NCBI GenBank assembly: GCA_028023455.1
Contig: JAQFVV010012396.1
Span: 12,131,296 to 12,195,295 of the forward strand
Length of the DNA stretch: 64,000 nucleotides
Direction: 5' to 3'
From: Epiperipatus broadwayi
Taxonomy: Eukaryota > Onychophora > Udeonychophora > Euonychophora > Peripatidae
The notes below the pieces were generated by a model. The model had not been told where the DNA came from. It ran no database searches and saw nothing but the letters and a program-made list of their open reading frames with translations. Of this stretch, positions 14,022 to 24,116 are shown one piece after another (positions within the stretch are counted from its first letter, which is position 1; every line of letters starts with the position of its first letter). Made by a program: the position numbers and the translations under genes.

Positions 14022-14245
14022 AAATAGATGGCTGAAAAGTGGAGTCGATTGAAGCTTATCCATTAAAGTTTAGAGATTTGCTTAATATAGACTGAGCACT
14101 GATTGTATAGATGTGTGGTTGATGGTGATATGGACCAAAGGATGAGTGCTGGTTCAGCACGAAATACGAACATTGGAGATCATTTATCTTTTTCACATAT
14201 ATGTGGTCATGTGTATCAGTTGTATAAGATAGATTGAATAAATGT
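14022..14245 (+). repeat. Dispersed repeat family A, copy 1
   Basis: Core blocks ATGGCTGAAAAGTGG, GAAGCTTATCCATTAAAGT, ATGAGTGCTGGTTCAGCAC, GGAGATCATTTATCTTTTTC and GTATCAGTTGTATAAGAT recur in this order, or inverted, at 25738-25960, 37612-37760, 53510-53660 and 59697-60013. No coding capacity. Other copies carry inverted termini, so I read the family as a non-autonomous MITE or SINE-like element rather than part of a gene. Confidence 0.7.
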
Positions 14246-14459
14246 AATGAACATGAAAGTTCAAGTTCATTTATAATTAAATATAGATTATGTAATTTTT
14301 ACCAGTTTAATGTCGATAAAGTTTAGCAATAAAATGACAAATCAAAAGCTAAGTGTTCATGATTCAATTTCCAGTTGAGGAAAATAAAATCTATTTAATC
14401 AAATGAGCAGAATTATTGTAGTTAGTCGGTCACTTTGATGCTTAAACATAATATTCTAA

Positions 14460-15297
14460 ACAAATACATCATCATCATCATCATCAACCATTATCAATCC
14501 ACTGCAGGATAAAGGTCTCTCCAAGTTCAAACCATCTTCTCCGATCTTTAGTTTCTCTTCTCCACATCATCCATGCTCACTTTCTTATTTTATCCATCCA
14601 TCTCACATGTAGTCTCTTTCTGAGTCTTTTACAATCTCTTGGAATCCAGTTTAAGATTTCAATTGTCCATCTATTATCATCTCATCTAGCAATATGTCCA
14701 GCCCAACTCCACTTCAGACTTTTAATTTTTTCAATGAGGTCAATAACACCTGTTTGTTCTCTTACCCATGTATTGTGTTTTTGTCTCTTCTTGTTACTCC
14801 TAACATACATCTCTCCATACTTCTTTGAGTGGTCTGAAGTCTCTGTATTGCTCTTCGATTAAGTGTCCAAGTCTCAGATCCATAAGTAAGAATTGGTAAA
14901 ACACATTTATTAAAAACCTTTCTTTTCAAACACATAGGCATATTTCCTTTTAGTATCAAGTTATTTCTGCCAAAAGCATTCCAACCAAGTTTAATTCTAT
15001 GATTAATTTCATCCATTATGTTTCCATCTGTATTAATAATCTGACCAAAATATTTGTATCTATTAACTTCTTCTAACTCAGCATAATCAATCGTTATTTT
15101 CATATTTTGAAAAAATCCATTGAAAATTATTTTAGTCTTTTTAACATTTATCTTTAGTCCTACTTTCATCTGATAACTCCTGCAACATTTCCTGCAGCTC
15201 TAAAGCATTATTTGCAAAAATAACTACATCATCTGCAAAATCTAAATGACTTAAATAATCTCCATTTACTTTCACTCCTTTAGATATACAAATACAT
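14460..15297 (-). mobile_element. 5'-truncated RTE-type LINE
   Basis: The minus strand encodes the end of a reverse transcriptase. The catalytic FADD motif lies at 15228-15239. A 135-codon frame at 14762-15169 has the RTE/BovB-like thumb and tail signatures KINVKKTKI, NRYKYFG, LPILTYGSETWTLNR and MLGVTRRD. A frameshift near 15170 separates FADD from this frame, and stops interrupt the tail (WSWAGHIAR, near 14700). The 3' end is a (CAT)n tract on the plus strand, that is (ATG)n in element sense, as in other RTE elements. ACAAATACAT at 14460-14469 and 15288-15297 is a probable 10-bp target duplication. Its active-site motif remains, but the copy lacks the endonuclease and most RT fingers. Confidence 0.9.
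14762..15169 (-). pseudogene. RTE reverse transcriptase C-terminal fragment
   Basis: This is the longest open part of the truncated RTE copy, 135 codons from the ATG to the stop. It covers the region after the RT palm: a lysine-rich KINVKKTKI strand, the YKYFG turn, and the conserved LPILTYGSETW segment before the C-terminal domain. The family protein is several times longer and begins with an APE endonuclease, absent here. The frame continues upstream only after a frameshift. It is not expected to make a functional protein. Confidence 0.85.
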
Positions 15298-16142
15298 ATG
15301 GTTATATATATATATCAGCCTGATTAAGAGAGATCTTTAGTGTTTTTTTTCTCTTATTAACTTTCAATTAAGATTAATACCCATTTAATATTAGATGTAG
15401 ATTGGCTAAGAGCAGTTTAAATAAAAAATCTTAACTTTGCTTTAGAAATAAATGTTAGCTATTTTAAAAGTAAATTTTGTTTTTATATTAATGCTTATTT
15501 TATAATTTTAAACATTTACATTAACTTTTAAATGTCTGATAAGGGCTGGAAATTTTTTTCAGATTCTAAACAGGTTTAGAGTTTTGTCATCGGGTAGATA
15601 GATAGATTATAGCCTATCCAGCTATCTATCTAAGTATAGGCTGGAAAATGAATATCTAGTTATTCTGAAATAAAGGGTAAGTATGAAAAAAATACTAAAT
15701 CATTATCACTTTGCATTTGGAAAACTTGGGGAATTCTCTTTGTTGATTCTGTTTGGGAAAACAAAGAGGTTGTTGAAAAAATTTTTGCAACAGTAGTCTA
15801 TTTAGAAGTTGTGATATTGTTATCTGCAACGGTTTTTAAAGTTAATAAATAGTTTGCAGAGAAGAAATGAAGAACAACAAAGCTTAGGAGACAAATTATA
15901 AGTAATAAATAAAACGAAAAGGGAAGTACAGTACATGAGTTTTAAATAATATTAAGCATTTCTGTAGTGCTTGTTAAAAATAAAAATATCTATGATAAGC
16001 AATAAAATTTATCTTTAAATTTAAAGCATTTCCAATAAAGTAATAAAATTTTAGAAAATTTATAAACATGAATTTTGAATATCAACATGGAAGGGGAAAT
16101 AATGTCTTTGCATATAAACAAATTCAAGGACTTATTTAAAAA
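15298..16142. other. AT-rich spacer with a small GATA/TATC hairpin
   Basis: At about 15593-15650 a GATAGATAGATTATAGCCTA block is followed by TATCTATCTAAGTATAGGC, forming an inverted pair. Nothing else was recognised. Confidence 0.5.
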
Positions 16143-16147
16143 TAATA

Positions 16148-16745
16148 TGTTATAGTCCTCCCTTCTCTCAGAAGTGGACTATTCCAGATGCTGCCTTATC
16201 TGATCGGATTAAGCATTGTTTGCCTCAGACCAATAGGCTGATGTATAGATAAAAGCATAGCCAATGATTATTACAGGCCAATGAGCAACGATGCTTGCTG
16301 AATCCGAAGGTTTTCAATAAGGTCAGGGATCTGGGTATAAATAGTCAGCCTTTTGTGAGAATCGGGGAAGAACGTGTCTAACCTAAACAGACGTTTGCAT
16401 TCTCCCATTGATAGCACTACGCTATTTAGATCTACGCAGCTAGGCAAATCCCACAGAGACCGGACGCTGCTAAGATCACCCTCGGCTCGAGGCAAGCTAA
16501 CTACATAGCTGGAAAAGTCATAGACCTTACCCATGAGGCAAGCCATAAGGTGTGGCTGGAAGCAGCAGGCAAAACCCAGAGTTCACGTTAAACTCCAAGA
16601 TTCAACTTATAAATATGCATTTGTATACTGTATATTGTTTGTATATATTTGTACATAATAAATATATTAAATTATAATACTTATGTCAGTATTATTTTAT
16701 ATTATTTACTGTTAGTTGGGTCTGTAATCCAGACCAAACACAACA
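16148..16745 (+). repeat. 5' LTR of the gypsy element
   Basis: 598 bp, bounded by TGTT...AACA. Likely U3 promoter TATAAATA at 16336-16343 and poly(A) signal AATAAA at 16657-16662, both at the expected relative places and conserved in the other LTR. Target duplication TAATA lies immediately upstream. Confidence 0.97.
16336..16343 (+). promoter_or_regulatory. TATA box in 5' LTR
   Basis: TATAAATA, identical and at the same offset in the 3' LTR (21241-21248). It probably sets the start of the genomic RNA. Confidence 0.7.
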
Positions 16746-16748
16746 GAT

Positions 16749-16766
16749 TGGCGCAGTTGGACAAAA
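16749..16766 (+). promoter_or_regulatory. Primer-binding site
   Basis: TGGCGCAGTTGGAC begins 3 bp after the LTR. The TGG start pairs with a tRNA CCA end, and TGGCGCAG resembles the tRNA-Ser-type PBS seen in mag-like elements. The tRNA identity is an inference. Confidence 0.8.
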
Positions 16767-17217
16767 GATTTTTTTATCCCCCCCACAGCTGGAAAAAGGG
16801 AAAAAACTTGGAAACATAAATACGCGAGTGCGCACACACTCGTAAGTTATGAAGCTGTGATTACTAAATCACACTTAAATACGGTTCAAGTATTTATTAA
16901 AATACATATACGTATTTTTTAAACAGTGATTCTTGAAATCACTTATTTCTGGCAAAATAAGTAAAATACACGATAGTATTTACTAAATCGCCAGTGTCAA
17001 AATCACTTAATTCTGGGAGGAAACATAAAATGATCATAAATACGATTGGTGCTTCATAAACCAATCAAAATTAGCATTGCTAAAAAGACAGAAGCTCGCC
17101 CTAGTGGAGTAAAAAATCTGTCGAACAATCGTATAGAGTGTTTACTCACCACTCACAAAAATACAAAAAAAAATATTTTTTTCTCACGTGATAACAGAGA
17201 AAAATAAAATAAAAAAA

Positions 17218-18478
17218 ATGGCTAGTATAATTGGCTCGATGGAAGCTTTTGATCCAGGATTCCCTGAGAACTGGTCAAGCTACAAAGAGTGCCTATTTTT
17301 TTATATGCAGGCCAATCAGATCAAAGAGTCTGAAATAAAATTAGCGACACTGATAACTGTAATTGGGATGCTGATAACTATAATTGGGTCGCAAACATAA
17401 TATTTTAAAATCTCAAATCGGGTCAGAAACACTGGCCGACTTGAATTTTGAGAAAGCGTTTGCGATTCTCACAGAATATTTTCCCCCCAAACTGCTAACA
17501 ATAATGCAGAGATATTATTTCAATCTCTGTGCCTAGGTGGAGGGAGAAAAAGCTAGAGAATTCACCATGCGAATCAGAACATTAGCACTCACGTGCGAGT
17601 TTAAAGAGTTCTTAAATGAAGCACTATGCGATCGTTTCATTTGTGGCATGAACGATCATAATTTAAGACTAAAACTATTAATGATACCGGATATAGATTT
17701 TGAAAAGGCTGTAACTCAAGCCACGCTGGCAGAATCTATAGCGTGTCAGGCAAAGCCACTACAAAAAATAAATTATACTGTTCAAAAAGTTGAACAGAAT
17801 GCTGAGTCTGACAAGCACTCAGTTAGCTCAACAACAACGAGTGTAAAGCGTTGTTATAGATGCGATGAACCGATCCACGTGCAAACAGAATGTCCACATC
17901 TCCATACTGTGTGCTCATTTTGCAAGCATGTCGGTCATATAAGAACGGCATGTCTAAACTTAAAAAGACAAACAGCCAAAATGAGAATGAAAAAAACCAT
18001 TCCAAAAAACAAAGGCAACTATAAGAAAAATAAACAAGTTGCCAGTATAAATCACATTAAGGACAATCAGTCTGGATTTATACAGAATATTATGATTAAT
18101 GATACGCCAGTGAGAATGGAATTGGACACAGGGGCAGCAGTGTCTATTGTTTCAAAAAAGACTTGGGCTATCATTAATAAAAATAATAAATATAATCTGC
18201 ATCCTAGCACTAGGACTATAACAGATTATCAGGGTAAAAAAATAAAACTCTTGGGTCAGACAAGAGTTAAAATAACTATGCCTAACAAAGCTATACACCT
18301 ACCACTGTTAGTGGCATCAAGTGATCACAGCAACTTGTTAGGCCGTGACTGGTTCAGTCACTTAGGCTTTGTAGTGTCAAAGGTAAACCAGATCACAACA
18401 TTAGCTAAATTAAAGGCTGATTACCCTGAAGTGGTCAAAAAAAGATCTAGGACCACCAATTCAGTTATCACTGAATAA
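17218..18478 (+). pseudogene. gag: gag-protease region, disrupted
   Basis: Starts at an ATG (17218) whose product opens MASIIGSMEAFDPGF, typical of this gag class. The first frame runs to 17400 and contains a 21-bp in-frame direct duplication (17350-17370/17371-17391). The frame then shifts near 17395, and a TAG interrupts it at 17534-17536. The long frame 17537-18478 carries two zinc knuckles of the CX2CX4HX4C type (CYRCDEPIHVQTEC and CSFCKHVGHIRTAC, about 17850-17955), a lysine-rich linker and a retropepsin. The retropepsin shows the active site LDTGAAVSIV (about 18121-18150) and the later LLGRDWF. Known roles are RNA packaging in a virus-like particle and polyprotein cleavage. The protease motif is intact, but the upstream breaks prevent a normal Gag. 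Confidence 0.92.
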
Positions 18479-19378
18479 AAAGATAAAACCGATCAGTTGT
18501 CGGTGCAGATCACTGCCACTGGCCTTGAGAGCTAAAGTTGAGTTAGAGCTTGAAAGGTGGGAGGCAGAAGGGATAATAGAGCCTATATCATACTCAGAAT
18601 GGGCCACCCCAATAGTCCCAATCATCAAAGAAAATGGTGATGTGCGGATATGTGGAGATTATCGATGCACAATTAACAAAGCACTAGCATCGAATAATTA
18701 TCCACCACCATCAGTTAAGCAAATCCTATCCACACTGTCAGGTGGAAGGGTTTTTACTAAAATTGATTTGAAACATGCATATTTGCAGCTACCGGTCGAT
18801 GATCAGGCAGCAAGAGCATTGTCAATAATAACTCATAAAGGCTTATTCAAAATGAACCGGTTACCTTTTGGTATATCAGTCACCGCAGCAATATTCCAGA
18901 GAGTCATGGATCAACTGGCTGCAGGAATATCAGGGGCCCTACCATACTTTGATGATTTCTTACTGGTGGCTCAGACTCCAGAGCAACTCTGGAGTTCCAC
19001 ACAAAAACTCCTTGACAAGTTCAAAGCAGCAGGCATAAGAATAAACTTAGATAAGTGCATATTCGAAGCCAAAGAACTGCAGAGGGATTTAGGATAGATG
19101 CAAGTGGCATTCATCCTACCCAAAAGAAAGTTATGGCAATTAAAAAAGCCAAAACACCAAGTAACAAGAAAGAATTACAGTCCTTTTTAGGACTTGTAAA
19201 TTACTATGAGGGGTTTTTAAACCACAAAACAGAGGCAGCTAAACCATTGTACAGGCTACTAGATAAAAAAACAATCTGGAAATGGGACAGCAATCATGAT
19301 AATGCCTTTGAAAAAATGAAAACCCTTATATCTGAGAAAGTGGTGCTGGCACACTTTGACCCTGAAGAGTGCTGGTAC
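18444..19378 (+). pseudogene. pol: Reverse transcriptase region of pol, disrupted
   Basis: The RT frame follows the protease after a frameshift at the A7 run 18437-18443. It includes the open frame 18525-19097. Visible RT blocks in order: ELERWEAEGIIEPISYSEWA, VRICGDYR, FTKIDLKHAYLQLPV (first catalytic Asp), RLPFGIS and the active site PYFDDFLL (about 18942-18965). A second frameshift near 19085-19095 moves the reading to the frame 19055-19381 (RIDASGIHPTQKKV, LQSFLGLVNYYEGFL). A third, near 19370, leads to RNase H. The catalytic YxDD is present, so decay is by frame damage rather than loss of active-site residues. It would copy element RNA to cDNA if intact. Confidence 0.93.
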
Positions 19379-21027
19379 TGACATGTGATGCATCACCAGT
19401 AGGAACAGGTGCAGTGTTATCCCATAAGAATGGTGATGGGTCACTCTCACCTATTGCCTTTACATCAAAGTGTCTCTCAAAGGCAGAAAAAAATTATGCC
19501 CAGATTGATAGAGAGGCTCTGGCCTTAATCAATGGTATTAAAAAATGTCATGATTACCTTTATAGTAGATCATTCATACTGCAAACAGATCATAGACCCC
19601 TATTGGGTATCTTTGCAGCTGAAAAAGGAGTCCCTCAGCATGCCTCACCACGTATGCTGAGGTGGTTCAACTTCTTATCAGGATATGATTTTTTGCTACA
19701 CTACATTGAGGGAAAACAGATTCCTCTTGTTGATGCATTAAGTCATTTGCCTGCAGAAGTTGCAGACAGGCTGATTACTACAGATCAGTCAGTTAACATG
19801 ATTGATTTGGGAACAAACACACCACTGAACAGTAAATTAGTGGCTAAGTGGACCACAAATGACCCTGGGTTCCAAAGAATTAAAAAATGGATCCAGCAGG
19901 GGTGGCCAAATAAAAAACCAGAGGAGTTGCATCCAACCTACTGGACCTGAAGGCTGGAGCTCTCAATTGAAAAGGGATGTATTATCTGGGGATCCAGAGT
20001 AGTGATCCCCCTAGCTGGACAATCCCAAGTGCTTGACCTGTTGCATAATGGGCATCCAGGGATTGTCCGGATGAAGATGCTCACAAGGGCCTATGTATGG
20101 TGGCCAAATTTGGACACAGAGATTAAGTCTAAAGTCCACCACTGCTGGCATTGCAAAATGAATCAAAACATGCCAGCAAAAGATAAAACAGTTCACTGGC
20201 CTAAACCCGAAGGTCCATGGACAAGACTCCATGTGGACCATGCTGGCCCATGGAAAGGCAAACTACTGTTAATAGTAGTTGATTCATATTCTAAGTGGCT
20301 GGAGGTAGTGGAAGTTCCATCACTCCAGACCACTGCAACAATAGAAGCTCTTAGAAGGCTATTTTCTACACATGGCCTTCCTAGAATGATAGTCTCAGAT
20401 AATGGGACAGCATTCACTGCAGTAGCCTTTAAAAACTTTTGTGACAATAATGGCATTGAGCTAGTCTTCAGCCCACCATTTCACCCTGAAAGCAATGGCC
20501 AGGCTGAGAGATTGGTGCAAGAGACCAAAAAATTGCTCACAAAGATCGAGACAGGAAGCTGGAACACCCATATTGCCAAAATGTTATTATCTCAGCACTC
20601 TACACTGAGTACTGTAACCGGAAAAACTCCAGCTGAACTACTGTGTAATAGAACTTTGCAAACCAACTTGTCGGCTCTGATACCTGAGCCAAATGAAAAA
20701 CCAGAAAAGGACAAAACTACCAAATTACAAATAGGGACTAATGTTCTATGCAGAATGTATAGTGGATCTGTTAAATGGATCCCAGCAGTCGTCATCCAAC
20801 AAAAAGGACTTCACACCATTTTAGTGGAAACAGCAGATGGATGTCAACATCATCGCCATCGAGATCAATTGAGACTGGATTATACTGATGCAGCCACAAG
20901 AAATGAAGCTCCAGAGACATGCAGTACAAGCAAGGAGGACCAACAAACTGAAGACAACAGCAAACCAGAACCAGCACCAAAGTGCTTTCATCGTCCTCCA
21001 GTACACCTGCATGACTATGTTCTCTAG
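19369..21027 (+). pseudogene. pol: RNase H and integrase region of pol, one stop
   Basis: RNase H is recognisable from LTCDASPVGTGAVLSH, the YAQIDREALAL block (active-site Glu) and the TDHRPLLG strand, ending near VDALSHLP. A TGA at 19948-19950 interrupts the frame, which otherwise continues unshifted into integrase (open frame 20002-21027). Integrase shows the HHCC zinc finger (HNGHPG...HHCWHC), then the DD-E core: the first Asp in HVDHAGPW, the second in IVSDNGTAF, and Glu in SNGQAERLV. A basic C-terminal region with a chromodomain-free WIPAVV/GLHTILVE tail follows. The frame ends at 21027 just before the polypurine tract, leaving no room for env. The integrase domain itself is intact. Confidence 0.95.
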
Positions 21028-21041
21028 GGTAACTTTTAGCC

Positions 21042-21052
21042 AGGGGGAGGGA
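21042..21052 (+). promoter_or_regulatory. Polypurine tract
   Basis: AGGGGGAGGGA directly abuts the 3' LTR. Its position and composition fit the primer for plus-strand DNA synthesis. Confidence 0.9.
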
Positions 21053-21650
21053 TGTTATAGTCCTACCTTCTCTCAGAAGTGGACTATTCCAGATGCTGCC
21101 TTATCTGATTGGATTAAGCATTGTTTGCCTCAGGCCAATAGGCTGATGTATAGATAAAAGCCTAGCCAATGATTAGTACAGGCCAATGAGCAATGATGCT
21201 TGCTGAATCCGAAGGTTTTCAATAAGGTCAGGGATCTGGGTATAAATAGACAGCCTTTTGTGAGAAGCAGGGAAGAACGTGTCTAACCTAAACAGACGTT
21301 TGCGTTCTCCCATTGATAGCACTACGCTATTTAGATATACGCAGCTAGGCAAGTCCCACAGAGACTGGATGCTGCTAAGATCACCCTCGGCTCGAGGCAA
21401 GCTAACTACATAGCTGGAAGAGTCATAGACCTTACTCGTGAGGCAAGCCATAAGGTGTGGTTGGAAGCTGCAGGCAAAACCCAGAATTCACGTTAAACTC
21501 CAAGATTCAACTTATAAATACGCATTTGTATACTGTATATTGTTTGTATATATTTGTACATAATAAATATATTAAATTATAATACTTGTGTCAGTATTAT
21601 TTTATATTATTTACTGTTAATTGGGTCTGTAATCCAGACCAAACACAACA
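21053..21650 (+). repeat. 3' LTR of the gypsy element
   Basis: 598 bp, TGTT...AACA, with TATA box at 21241-21248 and AATAAA at 21562-21567. Differs from the 5' LTR by about 23 single-base changes with no gaps; roughly eight of these fall at CpG/TpG/CpA positions. Target duplication TAATA follows at 21651-21655. Confidence 0.97.
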
Positions 21651-21655
21651 TAATA

Positions 21656-23888
21656 GAAAAAAGAAAATAATATTTTTGATTATTAAAATAAATATAGAGA
21701 GCTATGATATGGCTTTAATTAAAATGTGATAATAAAATAAATTATATTGAAGGAGAGGACACAATGATGGCTTACAACCAATGATGCAAGTATTATATCA
21801 CTTGGTCATAGTCACCTTTTAATTAATAATTTTAATCTGCCTCCAGGTAAATACTTCAGCACAAATACATATATCAACAAACATAAATCAATGTTTTTTG
21901 ACCTTGCTTGTAAGCACACATAGTTTGTAATTTTAACGATTGATATTATAAACATTACGTTAGTTTAGCGATGGAAAAAACCACTGCATATTATAAAATG
22001 TTAGTTTTTCTACGCATTTAATAAAACACCATTTTTTATTTCTCATTTAGTTTTATTTTTTAATTAAATACATCAAAGATAAAAGTTTCTAGATAATGAA
22101 AAATATTAAAATTTTATACTATCAATTTTCCAACTGTCTATCACGCAATAAGTTTACAGTGCGAATAAACTATAGTTAATAATAAGTTGAGACATTAGGA
22201 GATGTGTACGTATTAATAAAATTATTGAGAATTTATTATTAGTCTCCTCAAAATTGAGAGATCTGGGGAGTTTTATCCTAATTTTTTTATTTTCAGGTAA
22301 ATGCGTAAATAAATGCATGTTGTTTAAACAATAAATTTATTTATTTATATTTTCTTATCCTGCCTAATTTTAGGAGGGAAAGGATTGTAGTTAGGCCATA
22401 CATGAAAGGACTATATTACAGTTATAATAGCTACATTTCTAACAGCAGTATTTTTTTTTCTTTTAAAAAAAAAAAAATTACTAAAATTAATTATATTGAT
22501 AATTGCTAAAATTATAATAAACTGTTTAAATAAAAAACACGTAATTAAAATGACAACAGTTGACATTAGCAGAAGTTTACATGTATGTGATGCTAGATGT
22601 TATTGTAGGGGGATTTAAAGTGACAAGTAATAAAAAAAACAATTTAAAAAACGAAATGGAGTATATTTCATAGTTACTATGGCCATAACCATTGATCCAA
22701 AAATAAGTTTCTTTTTTATATATCTAGCACAAAAACATATCTGATATAACTAACTATATGATTTTTAAAATTAAAAAAAAACGAAAACTTGAAATTTTTT
22801 TTACTATAAACTCATCGCAAGTTATAACAAAAAAATATTAAATATTTTAAGTAAAGCTTTGGATACATTCTCCTACAAAGCGAATTACTAATACAGTTTC
22901 CCATGCTAGCTAGATCTCAAACTATAATTAATTGGCTTATTAAAAAAACTGTTTAAAATCCAATTGCAAACAAACAAAAAAAAAAATTCTAGCAACTTAA
23001 ATGATACCACTATGTTCTGCTAGATACTTTAATTCTCACACATTACATTTCATTTTTTTAGAACTTGATTTAAATGATACATAAATGAGGTAAGACTGAC
23101 AGTAGAACAGTATTACATACTCTCAAGAGTACATTTCTAATTTCAACATTTATTTAATCAATATCATAATAATGACTGATTGATAAAGGAATGATGAACT
23201 ATACTACAAAACTGAAGTTACAAAAATAATAATTCTCCTCAGTTTACTTAATAACCACCTTATGGCACATTGAAAAAACAATGAGATCCAGATGGAATAA
23301 TTTTATTATTTCTTATCACAAGACCAGTTTCTGACTTTTGCTTTTAGTAGTGAGAATTAAAATGAAAGGCTGAAAGTAATGTCATTTGTTATTGTTATTA
23401 TAAATGATCATTCATAATTACAATGCAATACTGACCAGCAATTTCAGTGGAAAAGTAATAATAAAAAAAAATCAACTTCCAACTGAGGATAATGTGGAAA
23501 TACTCAACTCCATTAGTGCATGAATGTCATGTGATTCTATGAGCTACCAATAATATAATTAAATAAATAAATTGGAATGCACAAATAAAATGTATATATA
23601 AGATGTATGCCCTATCACTCATCAATCATGCAGATATGCAGATATGTCCTTTGTAGAACATTTCAAATTTTTCTATACATTTTTATATCCAACACATTTA
23701 TTGCCAATTTTGATTGTATTTTATTCAGTTTAAATGACTTTTAAATTAACAAGATCATTCATTCTTTTAGTTTTTTTTTTTTAAAATATAGAACCATTAT
23801 AATTATTAAAAGCCAATTTTGAATAACATCTAATACATTTTCAAACATTTAATTTTATTAAATTCTAAAATAGCAATGATTCTACATT
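21656..23888. other. AT-rich spacer, nothing recognised
   Basis: No long frames, RNA genes or repeat structure beyond homopolymers were seen. Confidence 0.55.
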
Positions 23889-24070
23889 TAATATTAATAT
23901 CATCTATGTTCTTTATTACTTTTTACAATGCTTTTTTTACAACCCACTATTGTCTGTTTAGATTGCCCCAGCAATCTTCTCCAGAACTTCTACTTATATT
24001 TTCAAATCAATAGTGGGTTGTAAAAAAGTATTGTAAAAAGTAATAAATAACATAGATAATATTAATATTA
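23889..24070. mobile_element. Short TIR element (MITE)
   Basis: A 63-64 bp terminal inverted repeat: the left arm 23889-23952 contains TTTTACAACCCACTATTG, and the right arm 24008-24070 starts CAATAGTGGGTTGTAAAA. The arms flank a unique centre of about 55 bp. The arms are nearly identical, so this insertion is younger than the other foldbacks. No coding sequence. The transposase superfamily is undetermined because the ends merge into AT-rich sequence. Confidence 0.85.
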
Positions 24071-24116
24071 TATGGGAAAGTAATAAATAACATAGATAAT
24101 ATTAATATTATATGGG
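24037..24116 (+). repeat. Exact 40-bp tandem duplication
   Basis: Two identical 40-bp units (24037-24076 and 24077-24116), each starting AAAGTAATAAATAACATAG. The unit straddles the outer end of the MITE right arm, so the duplication postdates the insertion. Confidence 0.95.

Larger units (their letters stand above)
16143..21655 (+). mobile_element. Full-length Ty3/gypsy (mag-like) LTR retrotransposon
   Basis: A 5.5-kb element from TG at 16148 to CA at 21650, flanked by the perfect 5-bp target duplication TAATA (16143-16147 and 21651-21655). Two 598-bp LTRs bracket a primer-binding site, gag-like frames with two CCHC knuckles, an aspartic protease, RT, RNase H and integrase in the Ty3/gypsy order, and a polypurine tract. 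No env frame exists: the integrase frame ends at 21027, 15 bp before the tract. By eye the LTRs differ by about 23 substitutions and no indels (about 96% identity). Four frameshifts and two in-frame stops make it non-autonomous. Its base composition is visibly less AT-rich than the flanks. The mag-like assignment rests on gag/RT wording and a tRNA-Ser-like PBS and would need a tree. Confidence 0.97.

Noticed and set aside
18437-18443. A7 run followed by G (an A AAA AAG-type slippery heptamer) at the protease/RT junction
   Set aside because: The shift needed here is +1 (or -2), not the -1 such a site gives, and it lies between protease and RT. A one-base length change in the A run, with the other lesions, is the simpler reading.
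20011-20795. Minus-strand frames inside the integrase region
   Set aside because: Antisense shadows of the integrase coding frame, with no motif of their own.
21028-21041. Possible env gene making the element an errantivirus
   Set aside because: Only 14 bp separate the end of the integrase frame from the polypurine tract, so no envelope gene is present.
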